Origin: DASVEG01 sp036380695
GTDB lineage: Bacteria > Actinomycetota > Acidimicrobiia > Acidimicrobiales > CADCTF01
Assembly: GCA_036380695.1 (NCBI GenBank)
Contig: DASVEG010000370.1
Coordinates: forward strand, 1 to 11,607
Length of the DNA: 11,607 nt
Reading direction: 5' to 3'
The notes beneath the pieces are model-generated. The model ran no database searches. It saw nothing but the letters and a program-made list of their open reading frames with translations, and had not been told where the DNA came from. The translations under genes and the position numbers were made by a program. This document shows, piece by piece, positions 6,077-11,607 of this stretch (positions within the stretch are counted from its first letter, which is position 1; each line of letters begins with the position of its first letter).

Positions 6077-6678
6077 CGGTGACCGAGCGCCCTCCGGAGA
6101 GCGACGAGCTGCGGGCGTCGCGCGCTCGCATCGTCGCGTCGTCGAACGAAGCACGCCGCGCGCTGGAGCGGCGCCTGCACGACGGCCCGCAGCAACACCT
6201 GGTCGCCATGGCGGTGAAGCTGAGCCTCATCGAGAACGCGCTCGGCGACTCGGCCGACGCCGCGAAGGAGATGCTCGCCGACCTGCGCGGCGACGTGCAG
6301 GAGACGGTGCAGCAGCTTCGCGACATCGCGTCGGCGATCTTCCCGCCGCTGCTGAACGACCGCGGGTTGGCCGAGGCGTTGCGCGCGGCCGCGGCGCGCG
6401 CCAGGGGGGCAGTCGAGGTGTCCGTCGACGCGAGCGCGTCTGGCCGGTACCCGCTCGAAGTCGAAGCCGGCGTCTACTTCGCTGCGGTGGAAGCACTGCA
6501 CGCCGTCGACGGCGCGCTCGCCATCGAACTGGAGGAGGTCGCCGGGTCGTTGCGCGTGAGGCTGCGCGGCAATTTCGCGGAAGGCCTGCTCGTGCACGTC
6601 GCAGACCACGCGCAGACGGTCGGCGGCACCGCGTACGTCAGCGGCGACGCGCTCGTCGCCGAGGTTCCGGTCAGCTAG
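6073..6678 (+). CDS. HisKA_3-type histidine kinase-like protein with degenerate ATP-binding domain
   Basis: This 201-residue protein begins with a dimerisation/phosphoacceptor region typical of NarL-family kinases: LRASRARIVASSNEARRALE, then RRLHDGPQQHLVAMAVKLSL with candidate phospho-His36, and a second helix through LRDIASAIFPPLLNDRGLAEAL (82-103). The rest keeps the outline of a HATPase fold (VYFAAVEALHAV at 134-145, a beta section, and a GGTAYVSGDALVAEVPVS end). The N-box Asn is absent (EALHAVDGAL in place of EALTNxxKHA), and no DxGxG or GxGL box exists. ATP binding is therefore unlikely. There is no sensor or membrane domain. It starts with GTG inside the cyclase stop (GTGA), so the two proteins are made together. 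It may pass phosphate to or from the cyclase receiver, like ChpT- or Spo0B-type transferases, or act as a phosphatase or scaffold. Confidence 0.8.
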   Translation: MTVTERPPESDELRASRARIVASSNEARRALERRLHDGPQQHLVAMAVKLSLIENALGDSADAAKEMLADLRGDVQETVQQLRDIASAIFPPLLNDRGLAEALRAAAARARGAVEVSVDASASGRYPLEVEAGVYFAAVEALHAVDGALAIELEEVAGSLRVRLRGNFAEGLLVHVADHAQTVGGTAYVSGDALVAEVPVS

Positions 6679-6682
6679 GCGG

Positions 6683-7087
6683 TCAGCTCGCGGCGGTGCG
6701 GCGCCACTCGGGGTCGCCGCCAGACGCCCACAGGTCGCGAAGCACCCGCGGCGCGAGCTCTTCCTTGTGCACGTACGCGCCCGCGCCGCACGAGTGCGCG
6801 TCGGCCGCCAGGTCGTTGGCCGCATACGTCGACACCAGGATGACGAGCGTCTCGGGATGCGCGTCGGTGATCCGCCGGGTCGCTTCGTAGCCGTCGATGC
6901 CCGGCATGTTGATGTCCATCAGCACGACGCTCGGGTGCAACTCGTCCGCCAGCTCGACCGCCTGCTCACCGGACTCGGCCTCGCCGACGACGTCGAACCC
7001 CGGGGTGACGCCGACCACGGCCCGCGCTGCGGTCCGGAAGGGCGCCTGATCGTCGACGATCAGCACGGGGACAGACGTCTGGTCCAT
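6683..7087 (-). CDS. Stand-alone receiver-domain response regulator
   Basis: This 134-residue protein is a single REC domain with a short tail. LIVDDQAPFR supplies the acid pair (Asp12, Asp13), VVLMDINMPGIDG the phosphoacceptor Asp58, LVSTY the Ser86/Thr87 switch region, and AYVHKEEL the conserved Lys108. After the last helix (LAPRVLRDLWASG) there are only about ten residues, so no output domain exists. Such proteins act as phosphate shuttles, sinks or protein-interaction switches. It lies tail to tail with the kinase-like gene, with 4 bp between stop codons, and downstream of the REC-LuxR gene on the same strand, 84 bp away across a possible hairpin. A role in a phosphorelay with these neighbours is inference. 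Confidence 0.88.
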   Translation of the reverse strand: MDQTSVPVLIVDDQAPFRTAARAVVGVTPGFDVVGEAESGEQAVELADELHPSVVLMDINMPGIDGYEATRRITDAHPETLVILVSTYAANDLAADAHSCGAGAYVHKEELAPRVLRDLWASGGDPEWRRTAAS

Positions 7088-7132
7088 CGTGATCCGAGTG
7101 TGCGCTTTCGGCCGTTCTCGACCAAGGGTGCG

Positions 7133-7156
7133 GCCACCACTCGTGGGGGTGGTGGC
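7133..7156 (-). terminator. Possible hairpin between the REC-LuxR gene and the stand-alone receiver gene
   Basis: The arms GCCACCAC (7133-7140) and GTGGTGGC (7149-7156) are exact reverse complements around an 8-nt loop. The hairpin lies 15 nt beyond the stop of the REC-LuxR gene in the direction of transcription. There is no U-run after it, so a strong intrinsic terminator is not supported. It may attenuate read-through or mark an mRNA 3' end. Confidence 0.35.
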
Positions 7157-7171
7157 ACCACCCGCAACCTA

Positions 7172-7834
7172 TTACTGCTCGGACAGGAACAGGAGGACGG
7201 CCTTCACGCGGCGGTGCGTGTCGGCCTCCTCGGTGAGGCCGAGCTTCGAGAAGATCGAGTTGATGTGCTTCTCGACCGCCCGCTCCGAGAGCACGAGGTG
7301 GGACGCGATCGACGCGTTGTTCCGCCCCTGGGCCATCTCGCCGAGGATCTCCCCCTCGCGTGGCGTGAGCCGAGCGAGCGGCGACCGCGCAGCGCGAGTG
7401 CGGGCGTCGACCAGCGCCTCGACGACCTTGGGGTCGATGACCGAGCCGCCCTTGGCCACCTCCCGGATGGCGCGGAGCAGCTCGTCGACGTCGGCGACGC
7501 GCTCCTTCAGGAGGTAGGCGCGGCCGCCGGAGCCGTCTTCGAGGAGCGCGAGCGCGTACGCGGGATCGGCGTACTGGCTGAGGACGACGACGCCGGTCTG
7601 CGGGCGAGTCTGGCGAAGCATCGCCGCGGCGCGGATGCCCTCGTCGGTGCCCGTCGGCGGCATGCGGATGTCGGTGACGACGACGTCCGGCTCGCCCTGC
7701 TCTATCGCCAGCAGGAGCGAGTCGAGGTCTTCGCACGCGGCGACCAGCTCGAGCTCGGGTTCGGACTCGATGAGCCGCGACACGCCTTCGCGCAGCAGCA
7801 CGTTGTCCTCGGCGAGCACGACCCGGATGGCCAC
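7172..7834 (-). CDS. NarL/FixJ-type response regulator (REC-LuxR HTH)
   Basis: The 220-residue product is a DNA-binding response regulator. The receiver (1-125) has Glu9/Asp10, phosphoacceptor Asp55 in VTDIRMPP, Ser86 in VVLSQY and Lys110 in YLLKE. A linker leads to the LuxR/GerE HTH at about 153-200 (LARLTPREGEILGEMAQGRN, then NASIASHLVLSERAVEKHIN and SIFSKL), which keeps the usual TxRE and VEKHxxxIFxKL pattern. Its receiver is strikingly similar to that of the REC-cyclase gene in this window (same DIRMPP, LSQY and GS-x-G-x-AYLLK segments), so the two are probably paralogues. The GTG start has TACGAT exactly 6 nt upstream, suggesting a leaderless transcript. No cognate kinase with an intact ATP-binding domain is in the window. 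Confidence 0.92.
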   Translation of the reverse strand: MAIRVVLAEDNVLLREGVSRLIESEPELELVAACEDLDSLLLAIEQGEPDVVVTDIRMPPTGTDEGIRAAAMLRQTRPQTGVVVLSQYADPAYALALLEDGSGGRAYLLKERVADVDELLRAIREVAKGGSVIDPKVVEALVDARTRAARSPLARLTPREGEILGEMAQGRNNASIASHLVLSERAVEKHINSIFSKLGLTEEADTHRRVKAVLLFLSEQ

Positions 7835-7840
7835 GGGGTC

Positions 7841-7846
7841 ATCGTA
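7841..7846 (-). promoter_or_regulatory. Putative -10 hexamer of a leaderless promoter for the REC-LuxR gene
   Basis: On the minus strand TACGAT fits TANNNT and is followed by 6 nt (GACCCC) and the GTG at 7834. It lies in the 36-bp gap after the UbiB-type gene, so the regulator may have its own promoter. No Shine-Dalgarno sequence precedes this start. Confidence 0.45.
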
Positions 7847-7870
7847 CGGCCAGCCCGCGCCGTATCCCGG

Positions 7871-9343
7871 TTATGACGCGTTGACGGCGCGGCGCTCCAT
7901 CCACTCGCGTTCGAGCTCGCCGAGGGGTGTCGACGGCGCGGTGTCGGTCATCGGCCACAGCTCCTCGGAGATGCGGCGCCAGTTCGCCGTCGCTTCGAGG
8001 TCGGCGAGGATCGAGTACAGCCCGAGGTTGATGCGCTGGAGGATCACCATGCTGCCGGGGACGTTCCCGAACTTGCCGACCTTGCCGTCGGAGAACATGA
8101 AGCGCTGCACGGTGTCTCGCGCGAACTCGTGGCTGAACGTGAACGGCTCGTCCTCGAGGACCGGCAGGTAGAACTGGCCGAAGTAGTCGAGCACCTCGGC
8201 CTCGGTGAGGCCGGACCACGGCTTCAAGACGTTGGCGTCTTCGAGCACGCGCCGGTAGGCGTCGCCGTCGTGCTCGATGGCGATCCGGAGCGCCATGTCC
8301 TCGAACAGTCGCACCTCTTCTGGCGTGAAGCGCTTCACGAGGCCGAAGTCGAGGAACGTGACCTTGCCTGCCGGGTTGAAGAGGTAGTTGCCCGGGTGCG
8401 GGTCGCCGTTGAAGGCATGCAGGCGGTAGACGCTGCGGAACACGAACCGGTAGATCGTCTCCGCCGCGAGCGACCGCTCCTCCGCGCTCCACGTCAGGAC
8501 GTCGGCGAACCGGGCGCCCGTCGCCAGCTCCGTGGTGATCACCCGCTGCGCCGACAGCTCGTCGACGACGTCCGGTACGTGGATGAAGGGGTGGTCGCGG
8601 TAGAAGTTCGCGAACAGCCGCACGTTGTCCGCTTCCTGCCGGTAGTCGAGCTCTTCGGTCAGGCGCTCGCGGATCTCCTCGACGATGGGGCCCGGCTCCA
8701 TCCCCGGGTGCAGCATCCCCATTGCGTTCACCAACAGGTCGGTGTTCGACAGGTCGGCGGCGATGGCCTCGTCGACGCCGGGGTACTGGACCTTGACGGC
8801 GACCGCACGTCCGTCGCGTGTCATCGCTCGGTGTACCTGGCCGATTGACGCCGCGGCGATGGGCACCTCGTCCCAGGTCTCGAACACGTCGGACGGCGGC
8901 GCGCCGAGCTCTTCGGCGACGACGCCTGCGGCCAGCTCCGCGCTCATCGGCGGGGCGTCCTGCTGCAGCGTCGCGAGCGCGTCGCGAAGCGGTTCGGGGA
9001 GGCCGTCGTCGAGGTACGACGCCATCTGCCCGAGCTTCATGAGCGCGCCCTTCATGTTGCCGAGCGACGCCGCGATATCCGCGGCAGTGGCCAGCTCGAA
9101 CGCGCGGTCGAGCTCGTCGCGGCGGGCGGCATCGGCGAAGGTGCGCCGCGCGCGATGGAGCGCGTAGTCGACGCCGACACGCGTGCCGAGGCGGGCCACC
9201 TCGGTCGAGCGCTCGCGCCTCGCGCGGTGCGCGACGGGTTCGTTGCCGCTGCTGCCGGTTCGTCGAGCTCTGGCGGCAGCGGTCGCGATCGCGACAGCGA
9301 CACCCGCTGCGACGGTTCCGAGCAGGAGCGTCCGGCGTCCCAT
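7871..9343 (-). CDS. ABC1/UbiB (AarF)-family atypical protein kinase-like protein, membrane anchored
   Basis: The 490-residue product starts MGRRTLLLGTVAAGVAVAIA, an N-terminal hydrophobic segment (about 5-24) followed by arginines, which suggests an inner-membrane anchor or signal sequence. Family motifs follow in order: KLGQMAS (103-109, the KxGQ motif that blocks the kinase cleft), the Ala-rich nucleotide loop PIAAASIGQVHRA (161-173), VAVKVQYPG with Lys184, the acidic TEELDYRQEADN (229-240), catalytic loop GDPHPGNYLF (313-322) and metal motif LDFG (331-334). The set is complete, so the protein should bind ATP. UbiB/COQ8 proteins support quinone biosynthesis and lipid handling as ATPases more than as protein kinases. 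In actinobacteria, which use menaquinone, the role is unclear. It is divergent from the lipoprotein gene; their start codons are separated by 25 bp. Confidence 0.9.
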   Translation of the reverse strand: MGRRTLLLGTVAAGVAVAIATAAARARRTGSSGNEPVAHRARRERSTEVARLGTRVGVDYALHRARRTFADAARRDELDRAFELATAADIAASLGNMKGALMKLGQMASYLDDGLPEPLRDALATLQQDAPPMSAELAAGVVAEELGAPPSDVFETWDEVPIAAASIGQVHRAMTRDGRAVAVKVQYPGVDEAIAADLSNTDLLVNAMGMLHPGMEPGPIVEEIRERLTEELDYRQEADNVRLFANFYRDHPFIHVPDVVDELSAQRVITTELATGARFADVLTWSAEERSLAAETIYRFVFRSVYRLHAFNGDPHPGNYLFNPAGKVTFLDFGLVKRFTPEEVRLFEDMALRIAIEHDGDAYRRVLEDANVLKPWSGLTEAEVLDYFGQFYLPVLEDEPFTFSHEFARDTVQRFMFSDGKVGKFGNVPGSMVILQRINLGLYSILADLEATANWRRISEELWPMTDTAPSTPLGELEREWMERRAVNAS

Positions 9344-9368
9344 ATGCGAAGTCTGGCAGTGTTGCCCG

Positions 9369-10496
9369 GTGCGTTGGCCAGTCGCGATCGCGGCATCGGT
9401 GCTCGTGCTCGGCGCCTGCACCAGCGGCGACGGTGGCGGCGACGACGACGCCGCGCCCACGACAGCACGCCCGGCGACCGAAGCCACGACGACGACGTCG
9501 ACGTCGCTGCCGGCGAGCGCGGAGCAGGCCGTGCATACGAGCGGGCGGTGTCCTGGCATCGGTGCCGCTCCGTCGGCCGATGCTCCTGTGCTCACCTGGA
9601 CGGTCGGGCGCGACGTGGTTCATGCCGGCGGATGCCTGGTCGAGCTGGAGCGACCGGCCGAGCGCCTCGAATGGGGAGGGCGCGGCGACCGGTTGCTCGT
9701 CGACGGACACGTGGCCGCGCTCGCCGCGGGGGAGCCGACGACCGTGGCTGCGGAGGTGACCGCGCGCGGATCGCTGTCGCGCCCCACGGGCACGTCGATC
9801 CTGCACGTGCACCGCGATCGAGGCCTCGAGAAGCTCAAGGTCGGCGACGTCGCGTCCCCGGTCGCGCTGTCGTTCCTGTCGGACGTGACCGCCGCGCTGT
9901 ACCACCCAGCCGGGCGCAGCCTCGTGGCCGCTGGCAAGGACGGCAGCGGCCGGGAAGGCGTGTTCATCGCCGACAACCAGGGCCAGGGCGGCCGGCTGCT
10001 GGTCGACGGCGCCGAGGCGGGCCATCTGACCGTGCGGGAGTTCGCGTGGACCGCGACGGGCGCGCTCCTGTTCGCCGCCGACCACGATGGCACGTCGCAC
10101 CTGCACCGCCTCGAGATCGGTGAGGACGAAGTCGCGACGGCGCTCGAGGTGCCGCTCTCCTCCGGCGGGGTTCGCAACCTGGTCGCCTCGCCGTTCGCCG
10201 GCGGGGGCGTCGCCGCTATGACCGGTGATTGCGACGTGTGGGCGTCGCGAGGCGGCGCCGTCGTCGGCACCGGTGGGTTGAGGGGACGCCCCGTCGGCTG
10301 GCTGCCCGACGGTGTCCTCGCGGTCATCACCTCGTGCGACGGCCCGGGCGACCTCGTGACGGTCGAGGTGCAAGGTCGGTCGCTCGCAGGGGCACCAGAG
10401 GTCGTCGCCACCGGCGTGAGCGCGGCCGCGGTGCGGGCCATCCTGCCGACTGCGCCAGAACCGCCACCCGTCGTCCCCGACGCGGCCCCCGCCTGA
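9369..10496 (+). CDS. Secreted lipoprotein of unknown function
   Basis: The 375-residue product has a lipoprotein signal peptide: MRWPVAIAASVLVLGAC, with lipobox LGAC and lipidated Cys17. A low-complexity linker rich in Gly, Asp and Thr (about 19-50) follows. The mature domain (about 55-360) consists of short beta-type stretches that recur with Gly-Asp turns (RLLVDGAEAGHLTVREFAWT, TGALLFAADHDGTSHLHRLE), reminiscent of a TolB/WD40-like beta-propeller. I cannot assign a family. Four more cysteines (RCPG, GGCL, GDCD, TSCD) could form disulfides outside the cell. The tail is Pro/Ala-rich. GTG-9369 is chosen because it gives a proper signal peptide; upstream extension would overlap the UbiB-type gene. 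A weak CAGTGT lies 6 nt before the start, hinting at a leaderless mRNA. Confidence 0.75.
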   Translation: MRWPVAIAASVLVLGACTSGDGGGDDDAAPTTARPATEATTTTSTSLPASAEQAVHTSGRCPGIGAAPSADAPVLTWTVGRDVVHAGGCLVELERPAERLEWGGRGDRLLVDGHVAALAAGEPTTVAAEVTARGSLSRPTGTSILHVHRDRGLEKLKVGDVASPVALSFLSDVTAALYHPAGRSLVAAGKDGSGREGVFIADNQGQGGRLLVDGAEAGHLTVREFAWTATGALLFAADHDGTSHLHRLEIGEDEVATALEVPLSSGGVRNLVASPFAGGGVAAMTGDCDVWASRGGAVVGTGGLRGRPVGWLPDGVLAVITSCDGPGDLVTVEVQGRSLAGAPEVVATGVSAAAVRAILPTAPEPPPVVPDAAPA

Positions 10497-10512
10497 TAAG
10501 GCGACCCCGCCC

Positions 10513-10528
10513 GCGGCCGGTCGGCCGC
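10513..10528 (+). terminator. Possible GC-rich hairpin after the lipoprotein gene
   Basis: The arms GCGGCC (10513-10518) and GGCCGC (10523-10528) surround the 4-nt loop GGTC, 17 nt after the stop. No T-run follows, so intrinsic termination is weakly supported. The 167-bp gap to the acyl-CoA synthetase stop (10497-10663) also holds a second small inverted repeat, CCGCGCC/GGCGCGG at 10594-10608, and nothing else that I can identify. Confidence 0.35.
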
Positions 10529-10663
10529 ACTCGACCCGCTGGTCCCCCTGCTTTGCCCTGCGAACCCGTCTGGGGCGCTTTCTCGCACTCCTACCGCGCC
10601 AGGCGCGGACTACTGCGAAGAAGCGCGGGCGCGCGGGGCGCTCGTTGACGGAAAGCGGCGCGG

Positions 10664-11607
10664 CTACGCGAGCGAGCGGACGGCGTCGTCGCGTAGGCGC
10701 TTGTAGTCGACCTTGCCGTTTGGCGCGCGGCCGATGGTGTCGACGACGACGACCCGCTTCGGGGCCTTGAACGACGCGAGGTGCGCTTTCACGTGGGACA
10801 CGACGTCGGCCTCGTCGACCGTCGCCCCTGGTGTCGCCTCGACGACGGCGACGATCGCCTCGCCCCACTTCTCGTCCGGCACGCCGACCGCGACTGCGTC
10901 GCGGATCGACGCGTGCGTCTTCAGCACCTCTTCGACCTCCTCGGGGAAGACCTTCTCGCCACCCGTGTTGATGCACACCGACCCGCGTCCGAGGAGCTTG
11001 AGCGTGCCGTCGGCCTCGACGGTCGCGTAGTCGCCGGGCACGGAGTAGCGCTCGCCGTCGATGACCTTGAAGGTGCGCGCCGTCTTCTCGGGGTCCTTGT
11101 AGTACCCGATGGGCGTGCGGCCCTTGACGGCGACCATGCCGACCTCGCCGCTGCCGGGCTCGATGCGCGTACCGTCCTCCGACAGGACGATGGCGTTCTC
11201 GCCGAGGCGGAACTTGGCGGTGTGCGACGTACCCGAGGCCGACGACACCGACGATCCCATTCCGAGCGCCTCCGACGACGAGAACTGATCGGCGAGGAGC
11301 ATGCCGGGGTGGTGCTTCAGCAGCCCCTGCTTCGTCTCCTCGCTCCACATCACACCGGACGAGATGACGGCGATGACGCTCGACAGGTCCCACTCGCCCG
11401 GGTGGGCGTCGAGCGCGCGCAGGATCGGCTTGCCGAACGCGTCGCCGACGATGGCCAGCACGTTCACCTCGTGGCGTTGGACCGCGTCGAGCAACTCCTC
11501 GGGCTCGAAGTGGCGGCTCTCCAGCGTGACGACGCAGCCGGCGCTCGACATCCCCGAGAACGACGTGAACGCGCCGGTGCCATGCATGAGCGGGCACGCG
11601 GGCAGCA
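10664..11607 (-). CDS. Acyl-CoA synthetase (FadD-like AMP-dependent ligase), N-terminus cut off by the window edge
   Basis: The last 313 residues are present; the reading frame is open through position 11607. The usual length for the family is about 530-550 aa, so roughly 220-240 residues lie to the right. The enzyme would activate a carboxylic acid with ATP to an acyl-adenylate and then form the CoA thioester. Visible motifs are CPLMHGTGAF near the edge, VISSGVMWSEETKQGLL, the A5-type SSSEALGMGSS, YSVPGDYATVEADGTLKLLG (A7, with PGD in place of the commoner TGD), the hinge/A8 segment GRGSVCINTGGEKVFPEEVE, and A10 APNGKVDYK with the catalytic lysine at 10712-10714. CPLMHGTG and VPGD resemble actinobacterial FadD ligases acting on steroid or branched acids. 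The substrate is not proven, and no companion beta-oxidation gene is in view. Confidence 0.9.
   Translation of the reverse strand, partial: LPACPLMHGTGAFTSFSGMSSAGCVVTLESRHFEPEELLDAVQRHEVNVLAIVGDAFGKPILRALDAHPGEWDLSSVIAVISSGVMWSEETKQGLLKHHPGMLLADQFSSSEALGMGSSVSSASGTSHTAKFRLGENAIVLSEDGTRIEPGSGEVGMVAVKGRTPIGYYKDPEKTARTFKVIDGERYSVPGDYATVEADGTLKLLGRGSVCINTGGEKVFPEEVEEVLKTHASIRDAVAVGVPDEKWGEAIVAVVEATPGATVDEADVVSHVKAHLASFKAPKRVVVVDTIGRAPNGKVDYKRLRDDAVRSLA

Noticed and set aside
6668..6688. Direct repeat CGGTCAGCT at 6668-6676 and 6680-6688
   Set aside because: Nine bases, overlapping two stop regions of convergent genes, with no flanking structure. Probably chance.
7839..11597. Minus-strand open frame of 1252 codons spanning UbiB, lipoprotein and acyl-CoA synthetase regions
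   Set aside because: It is Arg-rich and compositionally biased, runs through three genes with recognisable motifs in other frames, and has no domain of its own. It is an artefact of GC-rich DNA with few stop codons.

Overview
The window is GC-rich, densely coding DNA from a high-GC actinobacterium. The evidence is strong G/C bias at third codon positions, frequent GTG starts, 4-bp stop/start overlaps, several starts with a -10-like hexamer exactly 6 nt upstream (the leaderless arrangement common in Actinobacteria), and a mycobacterial-type LigC. The gene mix (response regulators with a DIRMPP box, class III cyclase, FadD-like ligase) would fit Acidimicrobiia or a relative. That placement is a guess from style, not a proof. 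I see no insertion sequence, phage gene, tRNA, rRNA or CRISPR array.

Layout. (1) 1-311: the 5' part of a minus-strand XRE-type regulator, with a perfect 13+13 bp inverted repeat at its promoter. (2) 359-2709: a plus-strand operon of ATP-dependent DNA ligase C, a SpoU/TrmH-type RNA 2'-O-methyltransferase and a small VOC-fold protein. (3) 2714-2759: a nested palindrome between convergent genes. (4) 2764-4601, minus: a protein with an uncharacterised N-terminal region and a cyclic-nucleotide-binding domain, translationally coupled to a metallo-beta-lactamase-fold hydrolase. (5) 4736-6678, plus and divergent from (4): a response regulator joined to a class III nucleotide cyclase, coupled to a small histidine-kinase-like protein that keeps the phosphoacceptor histidine but appears to have lost ATP binding. 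(6) 6683-9343, minus: a stand-alone receiver, a NarL-type REC-LuxR regulator, and an ABC1/UbiB-type atypical kinase with an N-terminal membrane anchor. (7) 9369-10496, plus: a secreted lipoprotein of unknown function, divergent from the UbiB-type gene with only 25 bp between the two start codons. (8) 10664-11607, minus: the C-terminal part of an acyl-CoA synthetase that runs off the right edge.

How the genes may work together. The centre of the window (2764-7834) looks like one signalling locus: a phospho-regulated cyclase that would make a cyclic nucleotide, a divergent protein that would bind it, and a coupled MBL-fold hydrolase that could in principle remove it. Beside them sit a kinase-like protein probably unable to use ATP and two further receivers, so phosphate would have to enter from a kinase encoded elsewhere. 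The most unusual points are a degenerate LuxR-type HTH between the REC and cyclase domains, a non-canonical base-recognition pair in the cyclase, and the ATP-domain loss in its coupled partner. The domains are read from sequence. The circuit is inference.
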